DNA from: Desulfocorpusculum sp964414345
GTDB lineage: Bacteria; Desulfobacterota; Desulfocorpusculales; Desulfocorpusculum
Assembly: GCA_964414345.1 (NCBI GenBank)
Contig: CAYPWF010000012.1
Span: 4,458-68,457 of the forward strand
Direction of reading: 5' to 3'
Length of the DNA stretch: 64,000 nucleotides
Position numbers and translations under genes: made by a program. Shown here one piece after another: positions 48,868-57,155 of the stretch. The notes below the pieces were generated by a model, which was given only the letters and a program-made list of their open reading frames with translations, had not been told where the DNA came from and did no database searches. Each line of letters begins with the position of its first letter. Position 1 is the first letter of the stretch.

Positions 48868-50091
48868 TTAGAACTCAGGTGCCAGCACCACGGGCCGACC
48901 GCTCTTGAGAGCGTGGAAGGCCAAATCATACGCCTGTGCATATTGTCTTGCCACCACTTCCCATGAAACCACCTCTTCCAAGTAGCGGCGCAGGTTCTCC
49001 CCCAACTCCAGTCTGAGCTGTTCGTCACAAGCCAGCCTGACAACCTTTTTGCGCAGCATCTCTTTGGTGGTGAAAAGCAGCCCCCCCTCGCTCTCCAGGG
49101 TCTGGGCAGTCAGCCCCTCCACAGGGGCCGTGGTTATATAGGGTTTGTTCAGAGCTATGACTCTGGCCAGGGTCCCTGACTGGGTCTCGTCCACAGAAGG
49201 GATCACCACAAAGTCGCAAAGAGCCATAACCTTGTAGTACACCTCCCCCCTGGGTATGAACTCGAAGTAATGGGCCAGGCCTTTTCTCTCCAACTCCAGG
49301 GCCTCTCCTTTCCACTTCTCATACCTGGCTTGGTCATTGGGATCCCGCATGGCACCCGCTGCCAAGAGGTCCCAGTCCTGACCGGTTTTCTCCAGGATCT
49401 CTTGGTGGATATCCTCCCACATGGAAAGAAGTATGTCCCACCTCTTGTTGGATTGTATCCACCCCACCATGCCCACTAGATGCTCTGAGAGGGCTGCATC
49501 GGCCAATCCCAATTCCCTTCTCAATTCTGGAATCTGATCCATGCCCCAACGCCTGTCCGGCCGGGCCCCGTGGGGCACCACCATGAGGTTAGTGGGAGTT
49601 TCCCATCCCAGGCCTGAAAAAGTCCAGTCCAGACGCCATTTCTGATAATGGCACTTGAGCAGCACCACGTGGCTCCTGCGGCACATTGCATGGATGAAGT
49701 TGGCCTCAAAATCCCTGAGCCTCCCGTGCACCGTGTGAGGCTCCACCACAATGGGCAGATCCTGGATTGCTTCCAGCAGGGTGAGGAATCCCTGGTTCCC
49801 GTCCCCCACACCCCTGTAATCCCTATACTCGTAAAGCCCGTATTCGTGCTGAATATGAACCACATACGGACGCAACTCTCGGATTTTTTCGGCTACGGGC
49901 CTCCACCAATCGTGGCGGCTGGTCTCTATGATCGGGAACACGCCCTCCCCTCTGCCGTCTGTATGGCATACCACAAGCACCTCCCTGTGGGGATGTGCTT
50001 TTTGGATGAACTCGCGGGCCTCTTCCGCGAAGGTGCCTATGCCGCAGAGCCTGGGAGGATAGGAACTGACAAGCACTATAGGACGGCGCAT
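48868..50091 (-). CDS. Glycosyltransferase family 4-like protein
   Basis: A 407-residue GT-B glycosyltransferase. It opens IVLVSSYPPRLCGIGTFAEE, the SYPP-x-x-GIGTF donor-domain start shared with the next gene, has VHIQHEYGLYEY, VVEPHTVHGRLRDFEANFIH, MVGWIQSNKRWDILLSMWED and FVVIPSVDETQSGTLARVIA, where the usual E-x7-E is altered. The transferred sugar is probably mannose given the operon. GGGAGGTATA precedes the ATG. It is separated from the neighbouring 764-residue glycosyltransferase gene by 20 bases. Confidence 0.8.
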   Translation of the reverse strand: MRRPIVLVSSYPPRLCGIGTFAEEAREFIQKAHPHREVLVVCHTDGRGEGVFPIIETSRHDWWRPVAEKIRELRPYVVHIQHEYGLYEYRDYRGVGDGNQGFLTLLEAIQDLPIVVEPHTVHGRLRDFEANFIHAMCRRSHVVLLKCHYQKWRLDWTFSGLGWETPTNLMVVPHGARPDRRWGMDQIPELRRELGLADAALSEHLVGMVGWIQSNKRWDILLSMWEDIHQEILEKTGQDWDLLAAGAMRDPNDQARYEKWKGEALELERKGLAHYFEFIPRGEVYYKVMALCDFVVIPSVDETQSGTLARVIALNKPYITTAPVEGLTAQTLESEGGLLFTTKEMLRKKVVRLACDEQLRLELGENLRRYLEEVVSWEVVARQYAQAYDLAFHALKSGRPVVLAPEF

Positions 50092-50111
50092 TATACCTCC
50101 CTGAAATATGA

Positions 50112-52406
50112 TCAGGCGGTAGCCATGTTCTCTCCGGTGGCCTGAGCCCCTGCCAAAGCATGCATGCTCATCAGAGATAACAACCAGGCCAAGGTGGACT
50201 CCGCCCCTTGGTTCAGATTGGCTCCATCAGCCGTAGGCCCGTCACAGCAACCCCCTGTGCCATAGTCGAACAGGGGTGTGTTTAGGTCATTGCGTCCCAG
50301 GAACCACTCCAAACACTTGCGGGCCTCCTCCACCCAACGCCCCTCTCCTGTCACGTTATATGCCTCTATACATGCTTGGATCATGTTCTGGGCCTCTATG
50401 GGTTGCTGATCGAATCTGGCCCTAGGTCCCCCCCGAGCATACCATCCCCGGTTCCCGATGGGAACGAAGTGTCCTTTGGGATCTGTTTGAATCCTAAGAA
50501 GCCACTCCAGGGATCTGAGTCCTGCTTCGATCATGTCCCCCCTTTGCATCCACTGGCCTGACATGAGAAGAGCCTGGGAGATCTTTCCATTGGCATAGGT
50601 GACCACATCTTCTATCCACGGCCACTCATCGCTTGCATTGGCCTTGTACAGCTCCATGAGCCGGTCCGCCAGAATCGCCCTCACCCGCCTCACCTCGCTG
50701 TCTCCGCTAAAGCGAATCAGATAAGCATGGATGCCCACCAGGGTAAAAGCCCAGGCCCTGGGAGAGGTGAAGCCCGTGACCACCGGCAGAGCCTTGTGAA
50801 AAAGATGAAGGGCCATGGCTGTGAGGCTTTCTTTGGAGGAGTTGCCCACCGTGACACCCAGCCCCCAAAGTGCCCTGGCATGGCTGTCCTCTGTGCCCTC
50901 TTGCTCCAGCCAGCGTCTGTCATAGGCCATGAAGTTGCGGAAGCGTCCTCTCTCCTCGTTGAAGGCATGGTGGAGGAAGCCCAAATATCTACAGGCTAGG
51001 GGCATGAGGGGCTGGCTTTCCTCCAGGAAATTCTGGGCCAGCATCACCGCGATAAGTGCCCTGGAGTTGTCGTCGGTGCAGTAACCGTGAAAACGGTCAG
51101 GCACTATGTATTTGGCGTGTTGGATTATCCCAACATCGTCCGTGAGGAGCTTCAAATGATCCAATTTCACCTCTGGTAGCTCCAAGGGAGTTCCCTCCAG
51201 AGTGCGCGCATGGAAAAGGGTTCTGGGGTATCTTTGCCTCTCCTCCCTCACCTCGGAGAAGACCTCCAGATAGCGCCTTGCCACCTCTTTCCATACCATG
51301 CTGCGACAGAAGGTATAGGCCCTCTTGCGGGTGGCATGGCGCTCCGGCTCGTTTTCCAATAGGTCCAGAATCTGCTCTGCCAGCTCATCCGGTTCCTGGA
51401 ATCCCACCAATCTTCCTCTGCCATCGGCCAGCATTTCCTGGGCGTACCAGTACGGGGTGGAGACCGTAGCTTTGCCGCAGCCTAGGGCATAGGCCAACGT
51501 GCCTGAGACGATTTGCTCCTGGTTGAGATACGGGGTCACATAGATATCGGCTGCCCCAAGAAACTCGCAGAGCTCCTCTAGGCTTACGAAACGATTGTGG
51601 AAGACCAGATGATTCTCCACCCCTCTTTCCCTGGCCCTTCTTTGGAGGGAAAGCCGGTAGGATTCCCCCTCAAGCCTTCGCACATGTGGATGGGTGGCCC
51701 CCAGCACCACGTAGATCACATCAGGGCGATGAGACACGATTCTGGGCAGGGCGTCGATCATGTGTTCTATGCCCTTGCCAGGAGACAGAAGCCCGAAGGT
51801 CAGCACCACCTGCCTGCCCTCCAAACCGAATTGGTCTTTGTAGAAGTTGGGGTCCACAAACGGCACATCCGGAATCCCATGGTGAATCAGCTCCAGTTTT
51901 GAGGCCCCCACCCCGTAAACCTCCTGCATGAGCTCCATGGCCTTTTGGCTCATGACCACTATTCTGTCAGAAAGACGCGCCACCTCCTGGATGGTGGCCT
52001 TTTGGCCGGGATCAGGCCTTGCCAGTACCGTGTGAAGAGTCGTCACTACCGGCATTCTGAGGTTGCGCATTAGTTCCAGCAGGTGTCTGCCATGCTGCCC
52101 GCCGAATATCCCGAATTCGTGCTGCACCGAGACCACGTCCACCTGGTTCATGTTGAGGAAATCAGCCCCCAGGCGGTAATCGGAGAGATCCTTCTGGGCC
52201 ATTTCGAAGCGAACCTGGGAAGGGTAGTTGTAGCCTTCGGGAACATCGTTCATAGCCACCGCCCAGCAACTGGCCTCCCTGAGCTCCGCGGAGATGGCCT
52301 GGACTAGGTCCGAGGTGAATGTGGCTATGCCGCACTGGCGAGGGGGATAATTGCCTACTACGGCTATATTATGAAAATCCACCGGAGCAGATCCTCTAGG
52401 ACTCAT
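50112..52406 (-). CDS. GT4 glycosyltransferase fused to a helical glycosidase-like domain
   Basis: A 764-residue protein. Residues 1 to about 385 form a GT-B glycosyltransferase of family 4 (IAVVGNYPPRQCGIATFTSD, VVSVQHEFGIFGGQHGRHLL, LTFGLLSPGKGIEHMIDALP, PYLNQEQIVSGTLAYALGCG). Residues about 400-764 are an all-helical, probably (alpha/alpha)6-toroid region with CTDDNSRALIAVMLAQNFLE, EDSHARALWGLGVTVGNSSK, DVVTYANGKISQALLMSGQW and IEAQNMIQACIEAYNVTGEG, similar to glycoside-hydrolase-like or epimerase-like domains. AAGGAGG precedes the ATG. First gene of the mannose operon. The helical domain may bind or trim the product; whether it is catalytic is unknown. Confidence 0.85.
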   Translation of the reverse strand: MSPRGSAPVDFHNIAVVGNYPPRQCGIATFTSDLVQAISAELREASCWAVAMNDVPEGYNYPSQVRFEMAQKDLSDYRLGADFLNMNQVDVVSVQHEFGIFGGQHGRHLLELMRNLRMPVVTTLHTVLARPDPGQKATIQEVARLSDRIVVMSQKAMELMQEVYGVGASKLELIHHGIPDVPFVDPNFYKDQFGLEGRQVVLTFGLLSPGKGIEHMIDALPRIVSHRPDVIYVVLGATHPHVRRLEGESYRLSLQRRARERGVENHLVFHNRFVSLEELCEFLGAADIYVTPYLNQEQIVSGTLAYALGCGKATVSTPYWYAQEMLADGRGRLVGFQEPDELAEQILDLLENEPERHATRKRAYTFCRSMVWKEVARRYLEVFSEVREERQRYPRTLFHARTLEGTPLELPEVKLDHLKLLTDDVGIIQHAKYIVPDRFHGYCTDDNSRALIAVMLAQNFLEESQPLMPLACRYLGFLHHAFNEERGRFRNFMAYDRRWLEQEGTEDSHARALWGLGVTVGNSSKESLTAMALHLFHKALPVVTGFTSPRAWAFTLVGIHAYLIRFSGDSEVRRVRAILADRLMELYKANASDEWPWIEDVVTYANGKISQALLMSGQWMQRGDMIEAGLRSLEWLLRIQTDPKGHFVPIGNRGWYARGGPRARFDQQPIEAQNMIQACIEAYNVTGEGRWVEEARKCLEWFLGRNDLNTPLFDYGTGGCCDGPTADGANLNQGAESTLAWLLSLMSMHALAGAQATGENMATA

Positions 52407-52898
52407 GAGCCAGCCTCCTTAAGACCCAAATGCGTTTTTTTTCTTCCGGCCAAGCCTTTCGGCTTCTGATGAAGCGCGGGCCTCAAGGCAAGCACGGAGC
52501 CTATCCCAACACAAGCACTTCCAAGCCATCCAGGATGCGGTGCTTCAATAGAGAAATCCTCTCAAGGGAATTGCCCTTCGCGGGCCCAAAATCCCGCCCC
52601 CGGGGAAGGCCAAGCTGGTGCCCTGAGGGACCATGTCCCTTGTGAGACAATTTGGGAAGCAACCTTGGGGGATAAAGTGGCCCAGGAAAGGCCCTGGATT
52701 CCGTGACTCCCCAAGGCTTCAAGGGACACGGTCAGGGACTCCCGTCCCGGGAAGGAATTGTTAGAAAAAATTAAGAATCCCAAGCAAATACGTCAACCCC
52801 CCCAAATCCTGGGAAGCCTGGGTACTTGGACTCGCCGCCCAATCTGACTAAGAGGTCTTGACCTTCCCCGGGGTGCAGATAGGCTGAAGTGGAAGGGG
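52407..52898. other. Intergenic stretch upstream of the mannose operon
   Basis: A divergent gap of about 490 bases. No open frame with protein character. The promoter of the operon is expected here but no convincing -35/-10 pair was identified on the minus strand. Several small G/C palindromes occur without clear meaning. Confidence 0.4.
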
Positions 52899-53249
52899 GT
52901 GAGCAAGATGAAGCACAAGATGGGTAGTCTAAAATGCGGGGAAAACCAAGCAATTCTGGAGACTTGGTCTGAGAGGGAAGGTAAAGCTGTTCAAGAGTTC
53001 TCTTGCGTTGATCTGGGGGGTTCTGGAAGTGTGATGCCCAGATCCTGTGTGCCTTCGGGGGACTCCAGATACATAACTTGCCAGACCTTTCAGTGCCCCA
53101 GTGGGTATTCCCCTGTTATGGTTCACATAGCTGAGGAGGACACCCAGCGCCAAGGGATGGGTTTTTCATGCATTCCTGTGGAGGCCAAGCAGACCTCTCC
53201 TTCTCTTTGGGACAGGCTGTTTTCGGGCTGGGACACGGTCCCTGGATGA
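52899..53249 (+). CDS. Small cysteine-containing orphan protein
   Basis: A 116-residue frame (LKCGENQAILETWSEREGK, EFSCVDLGGSGSVMPRSC, YITCQTFQCPSGYSPVMVHI) with five cysteines in the first 80 residues and no signal peptide or family match that I recognise. It starts GTG or, four codons in, ATG; a G-rich site GGGGGTG precedes. Support for it being real comes mostly from context: it stands alone on the plus strand in a large gap and is followed 30 bases later by a strong factor-independent terminator in the same direction. It could still be a chance frame. Possible metal or redox role is speculation. Confidence 0.5.
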   Translation: MSKMKHKMGSLKCGENQAILETWSEREGKAVQEFSCVDLGGSGSVMPRSCVPSGDSRYITCQTFQCPSGYSPVMVHIAEEDTQRQGMGFSCIPVEAKQTSPSLWDRLFSGWDTVPG

Positions 53250-53278
53250 AATCTCACAGAATCCTCATGGAAATTGCA

Positions 53279-53311
53279 AGGACCCAGGCACTGCACCTGG
53301 GTCCTGTTTTT
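53279..53311 (+). terminator. Strong intrinsic terminator
   Basis: AGGACCCAGG (53279-53288) pairs with CCTGGGTCCT (53296-53305), ten perfect pairs with a 7-base loop, then GTTTTT. It faces the plus strand and lies just after the small orphan gene, which implies that the orphan or another transcript from the left ends here. Confidence 0.85.
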
Positions 53312-53364
53312 GGATTTCTTCCCTGGATGGATTGGCCTCAAGGGCTCAGCTGCGCATTTCTCCT

Positions 53365-54459
53365 TCAAAGTCCCACCTTAGCCTTGGGAATTCGAGCCAG
53401 CGAGGAGGCTGCAAGGCTTCCGATGTATAGGTAGTCTTTTGTCTCCCTTACGCTTGTGTTCACCGGGTAAGTTCCCTGCGGATCCTGTAAGTCCTCCACC
53501 ACCTTGCCTTTTTCGTCAATGGCCAAGATGTGGCCGTAAGCCACGGCCTTGGGTCTTGCAAAGGCAGGCATGCGCTGGATCACCTTGCGCAAAAAGGGTT
53601 TGTCTGAAAGAGAGTCCAGAAGAGGGTTGCGGGGAGAGGCCAGAGCCACCCAGTAACGGCCCTCCAGGCCGGCGGTAATATTGTCCGGAAAGCCAGGAAG
53701 CCCCTCCACCAGGGTTTCGGCCTTTCCTTTCTTAGGCCCCTCCAGCCAGAAACGCACCACCCGATAACTTCCAGTCTCGTTTACCAGTACGGACTTTTGA
53801 TCGTGGCTTAGGGTCACCCCGTTGGCAAAATCGAGGCCTTTCAACAGTGTTGTGATGGTCCCTGTGGCCGGGTTATACACCAGGAGCCTTCCATGTGCTC
53901 CATGCTCCATCAAGTCCAGGAGGCTGGCCTCGTACGTCCCCCCGTACTGCATGGCCCCGAACTTGGTGGAGGCGTCGGTGAAGTAGATCTTACCATCCAG
54001 AGCCACGTCAACGTCGTCGGCGTAGAGGATGGGCAGGCCGTCACATTCAGAGGACAACTTCCTCACCTTGCCTTCGGGAGATATGGATAAGAGCCCCCTG
54101 AAGGAATCGGCCACAATGAGGTTGCCTTGGAGGTCAAAGGCCAACCCCAAAGGTCTCCCCCCGCTTTGCACCCACTTCTCAGGTCCGGAGCCGTCCGGCT
54201 GGAGTCTCAGGATCCAACCTTCCTGTGTAGAGACGTAAATCCTGCCCTGGCCGTCTATAGCCACGCTTTCCGGGGCGTGGAACCCTGCGATGGGGAGCAG
54301 TTCCATGGAGCTGAGTCTTTGGTTTCGGGCAAAAGGACCTGTATAGCCGGGGTTGGGAGGCGCGCTCCATGAGACTGGCTGGATGGGCACTGGCCAAAAA
54401 AGAAAATACAACACAATCAAGGCAAACAGGACCAGAAGGAGTTTAAACAGGCTTTTCAT
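53365..54459 (-). CDS. SMP-30/strictosidine-synthase-like beta-propeller protein, membrane-anchored
   Basis: A 364-residue protein with one N-terminal membrane segment (LLLVLFALIVLYFLFWPVP), so probably anchored with the rest in the periplasm. The rest is a six-bladed propeller: APESVAIDGQGRIYVSTQEG, GRPLGLAFDLQGNLIVADSF, DGKIYFTDASTKFG, FANGVTLSHDQKSVLVNETG and DNITAGLEGRYWVALASPRN, the pattern of SMP-30/gluconolactonase and strictosidine-synthase-like hydrolases with a conserved metal site. GGAGGGATAC precedes the ATG. Such proteins hydrolyse lactones or act on esters; the exact role is unknown. Confidence 0.75.
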   Translation of the reverse strand: MKSLFKLLLVLFALIVLYFLFWPVPIQPVSWSAPPNPGYTGPFARNQRLSSMELLPIAGFHAPESVAIDGQGRIYVSTQEGWILRLQPDGSGPEKWVQSGGRPLGLAFDLQGNLIVADSFRGLLSISPEGKVRKLSSECDGLPILYADDVDVALDGKIYFTDASTKFGAMQYGGTYEASLLDLMEHGAHGRLLVYNPATGTITTLLKGLDFANGVTLSHDQKSVLVNETGSYRVVRFWLEGPKKGKAETLVEGLPGFPDNITAGLEGRYWVALASPRNPLLDSLSDKPFLRKVIQRMPAFARPKAVAYGHILAIDEKGKVVEDLQDPQGTYPVNTSVRETKDYLYIGSLAASSLARIPKAKVGL

Positions 54460-54486
54460 GTATCCCTCCTTTACTCATCCATGTTT

Positions 54487-54762
54487 TCACATGCCTGCTA
54501 CTTGGACCATTTTGTTCTGCAGGCTCTCAATGCCTTGACTTGAGCCCTGTGTTTGCATGGTAAAAGATGGCTGGTATTTATAAATTGACATGGTAGCTCG
54601 GGTTGCCCCCTGAAAGACCTTTGTTGAAGTCTTGCTCCCCAAATCCTCTTGGAGCCACATCTCTGGAGTGCTCCCCAGGACCTGCGGGTTGCGGATCGCC
54701 CAGCTCAACTGGTTTAGGAAATCCCCAAGCTTAGTGCACCCTTTCCATGTCTCTAGCTCCCC
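54487..54762 (-). pseudogene. Out-of-frame continuation of the DUF6765 gene
   Basis: From about 54762 a second minus frame gives about 90 residues of natural-looking sequence (ETWKGCTKLGDFLNQLSWAI, SIYKYQPSFTMQTQGSSQGI, SLQNKMVQVAGM) directly after the DUF6765 frame ends. The two join if one base is added in the run of five G (minus, 54763-54759), which would read PWGELETWKGC. A deletion in that homopolymer, real or from sequencing, would explain the split. It might instead be an independent small gene. Confidence 0.45.
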
Positions 54763-55559
54763 CAGGGAAGATCGCCACAGAGATAAAGAACTCTTGAAAG
54801 GTGAAGGCTGGCTGCTCTGATGAACCCACTTGAGTAAGCCAATGTCAGGCGACTGCACACTTCCTTGTAATCCAGATTTGGGTTCCCGGACAGGCGGCAG
54901 AGGGCCACAACTCTTTCATCGTAGGAGTCTTTTCGGAAGATCTCCTTTAAAGCCGGTTTCAGGGCACTCCAATGGGAGGAGCCCATCTGGGGTGCATAAA
55001 TGGAAGAAAGGCGCTCCCAGGTGGCTTTGGCAGCCTGCATGGCCCGGACTCTGTTGTCAACCTTCACGCCGCTTCGTGGATCTGTCCAGACATAATTGGT
55101 GACGTCAGGGACTGCCCTGAGCTCTGCGTGGCCGACATTGGGGAGGGCCGCCTCAGGGCTGTACCATGGGAAACAACCGTTCAAGGGCTCCTCCCAGCCT
55201 GAAAACCCCTGGTGGCTGAAGGTGTCCTGGTAGGCGTGCAAGGCTATTCCAAGACCCAAGGGATCGCCCCTTGCAGCCTCCACCAGCTTCCTGGCTCTGG
55301 AAGAGTCGGCAGTGGTCATCCATGGGTAAGAACTATCATCTCCAGGTATGAAGTGAAAGGGCATGATCACAGTGGCCTGGATCTGTTTCTCGATCCAGTT
55401 GCCTAGGGTGCTGGTCTGGGTTTGAAGTCCATGAACCTGAGGCTGTGTTAGCTCGTCTGTGAACTGATCGGCCCATGCTATGCATTCTATCTCCTCAAGT
55501 TGGATCCCCATTTTTGTGCCCAATGCAAAGGTGAGATAAAAGTGGATATCTTTTTGCAT
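54753..55559 (-). CDS. DUF6765 family protein, probably 3'-truncated by a frameshift
   Basis: A 268-residue protein resembling DUF6765. The order is MQKDIHFYLTFALGTKMGIQ, ECIAWADQFTDEL, MPFHFIPGDDSSYPWMT, IALHAYQDTFSHQGFSGWEE and DPRSGVKVDNRVRAMQAAKA. The His and Asp residues of DIHFY, FHFIPGD and HAYQDTFSH could bind a metal, as in zinc-dependent phospholipase C-like helical bundles. AAGGAGGCTG precedes the ATG. The frame ends at a TAG right after a G-run and continues in another frame (54762-54487). No signal peptide. Function unknown. Confidence 0.75.
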   Translation of the reverse strand: MQKDIHFYLTFALGTKMGIQLEEIECIAWADQFTDELTQPQVHGLQTQTSTLGNWIEKQIQATVIMPFHFIPGDDSSYPWMTTADSSRARKLVEAARGDPLGLGIALHAYQDTFSHQGFSGWEEPLNGCFPWYSPEAALPNVGHAELRAVPDVTNYVWTDPRSGVKVDNRVRAMQAAKATWERLSSIYAPQMGSSHWSALKPALKEIFRKDSYDERVVALCRLSGNPNLDYKEVCSRLTLAYSSGFIRAASLHLSRVLYLCGDLPWGS

Positions 55560-55689
55560 GATTCAGCCTCCTTAGGCTCTGGATCCAGCAGAGGCATGGT
55601 CTGTCTTGTTTGCGGGCCTTGGAGATCATATCACGGCATGGGCAAAGGAGATACGCTCGAGGGGCCTCTCGGGTATTTGGCTGTAACTA

Positions 55690-55718
55690 TTGACATGAAA
55701 GCTTATCATCTCTAAACT
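55690..55718 (+). promoter_or_regulatory. Sigma-70-type promoter upstream of the PxxKW gene
   Basis: A perfect TTGACA (55690-55695), exactly 17 bases, then TAAACT (55713-55718, four of six). It points to the PxxKW gene with a leader of about 150 bases. It sits in the divergent gap 55560-55872; no other feature was seen there. Confidence 0.6.
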
Positions 55719-55872
55719 AAAAGAAAATGAGTTGGTCCAGTTCCCCTTACATGGGGCCCGTGAGTCTTGGCGGGTTCTTTTTTTGTGCCCAAAGAAGCAT
55801 CCCGCGCATCAATCAGGTGGGATGGGTACGGGGGATAGAGACGGATCCGAAAGCAACAGGAGGTCTAATCCC

Positions 55873-56172
55873 ATGCGTTGCACCACCATCAAGGACGGAG
55901 TAGAGTGCATTTTCATGAAAAAGAAAGGCTGTTCCTACAATGGAGGTCACTGTCACCCCATAGTAGAACAGTGCGGGGACTGCCAGCGCATCATGGAGTT
56001 TCCCACTGGGAAGTACTGCATATCATTTCCAGAGCCCGGGCTTAAGTGGACCAAGGGAGCAATATGCCCCCTGGCCACCCACGTGAAGAGGGAATACCAG
56101 GTAAGCGGCCGCAAGCTGAACCCCCTCAAGGCCTCCAAGAGGGCCATGGCCAACAAAGGGGGCCATATCTAA
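55873..56172 (+). CDS. PxxKW family cysteine-rich protein
   Basis: A 99-residue cysteine-rich protein: MRCTTIKDGVECIFMKKKGC, GGHCHPIVEQCGDC, FPTGKYCISFPEPGLKW with the defining P-x-x-K-W, AICPLATHVKREY and KLNPLKASKRAMANKG. Nine cysteines could bind zinc or an iron-sulfur centre. I know the family mainly from sulfate-reducing and related deltaproteobacteria, so it points to the lineage. The ATG at 55873 has AGGAGG about nine bases upstream. A clear terminator follows. Function unknown. Confidence 0.85.
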   Translation: MRCTTIKDGVECIFMKKKGCSYNGGHCHPIVEQCGDCQRIMEFPTGKYCISFPEPGLKWTKGAICPLATHVKREYQVSGRKLNPLKASKRAMANKGGHI

Positions 56173-56193
56173 AGAAGCTTTCTTACTCTCCAG

Positions 56194-56219
56194 GGGGCCT
56201 CCCAGGCCCCTTTTTTTTT
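56194..56219 (+). terminator. Intrinsic terminator after the PxxKW gene
   Basis: GGGGCC (56194-56199) pairs with GGCCCC (56205-56210), loop of five bases, then nine T. Placed 20 bases after the stop codon. Confidence 0.85.
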
Positions 56220-56238
56220 GCTACGGCCATGGACCACC

Positions 56239-56266
56239 TTGACCAAGACTCTATTCCTGATATGAT
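56239..56266 (+). promoter_or_regulatory. Probable tupABC promoter
   Basis: TTGACC (56239-56244, five of six), 16 bases, then TATGAT (56261-56266, five of six), 45 bases before the tupA ATG. Confidence 0.6.
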
Positions 56267-56268
56267 TT

Positions 56269-56288
56269 TTATGCTTTTTTTTACATAA
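56269..56288 (+). promoter_or_regulatory. Inverted-repeat operator candidate at tupA
   Basis: TTATG (56269-56273) and CATAA (56284-56288) are exact complements around a 10-base T-rich spacer. The site overlaps the expected transcription start, where a repressor such as a ModE- or TunR-type tungstate sensor would act. Which regulator binds is unknown. Confidence 0.4.
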
Positions 56289-56310
56289 TGGACTGCAAAG
56301 AGGGATTAAG

Positions 56311-57150
56311 ATGTCGGGCAGGGAGTTTAGAGGGTGTGTTTGGGTGGCCTCTTTGTTTTGTTTCTTTGGAGGAGTGCTTGGGGTATCTTTCGGGGCTCCC
56401 GCTGAGGTCATCCTGGCCACCACCACCAGCACCCAGGACTCGGGGCTTCTTGAGACTCTCCTGCCGGCTTTTCAGGCCAAAACAGGAATCTTCGTAAAGG
56501 TCATCGCTGTGGGCTCCGGCCAGGCCATGGCCCTTGGGGCAAGGGGAGAGGCGGATCTTCTACTGGTCCACAGCCCCGAGGAAGAGAATTTGTTCATGCA
56601 AAAAGGTCTAGGTCTCCGGCGCAGGCCGGTCATGTACAATGATTTCGTTCTGGTAGGCCCCCCAGAGGACCCCGCCGGGATTGGGAGGGAGGTCTCGGCG
56701 GCGGCAGCTTTGATCAAGGTAGCCTCTGGCGATTGCCTCTTCGTTTCTCGGGGTGATCGCTCCGGCACCCATGTGCGCGAGGTGAGGCTCTGGGAAGAAG
56801 CAGGCCTGCGGCCCCATGGATCCAAATGGTACCAGGAGACCGGCCAGGGCATGGGCCAGACCCTTATGGTGGCATCAGAGAAAGGAGGCTACACCCTCTC
56901 CGATCGTGGCACTTATCTGGCACTTGCCCCGAGGCTGTCGCTAAAGATCCTGTTTGAGGGTGATCAGAGCCTGCGCAACGATTACCACGTCATAGAGGTC
57001 AACCCATCCCGCTTCAAGAGGCTCAATGCAAAAGGAGCAAGCCTCCTCGCGGATTTTCTGGTATCCAGGGAGGCCCAGGATATAATCCGTGAGTTCGGAG
57101 TGACACGGTTCGGGCAGCCTCTCTTCTCCCCCATGGCAGCTCAGGACTGA
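56311..57150 (+). CDS. tupA: Tungstate ABC transporter, substrate-binding protein
   Basis: A 279-residue periplasmic protein. An N-terminal signal segment (VWVASLFCFFGGVLGVSFG) leads to ILATTTSTQDSGLLETLLPA, the TTTSTQDSGLL oxyanion-binding motif of TupA. GSGQAMALGARGEADLLLVH and RGDRSGTHVREVRLWEEAG continue the pattern. TupA binds tungstate far more tightly than molybdate. First gene of tupABC, with a near-consensus promoter and an inverted repeat upstream. Tungsten is used by aldehyde ferredoxin oxidoreductases and some formate dehydrogenases, none of which lies in the window. Confidence 0.92.
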   Translation: MSGREFRGCVWVASLFCFFGGVLGVSFGAPAEVILATTTSTQDSGLLETLLPAFQAKTGIFVKVIAVGSGQAMALGARGEADLLLVHSPEEENLFMQKGLGLRRRPVMYNDFVLVGPPEDPAGIGREVSAAAALIKVASGDCLFVSRGDRSGTHVREVRLWEEAGLRPHGSKWYQETGQGMGQTLMVASEKGGYTLSDRGTYLALAPRLSLKILFEGDQSLRNDYHVIEVNPSRFKRLNAKGASLLADFLVSREAQDIIREFGVTRFGQPLFSPMAAQD

Positions 57151-57155
57151 AAGAC

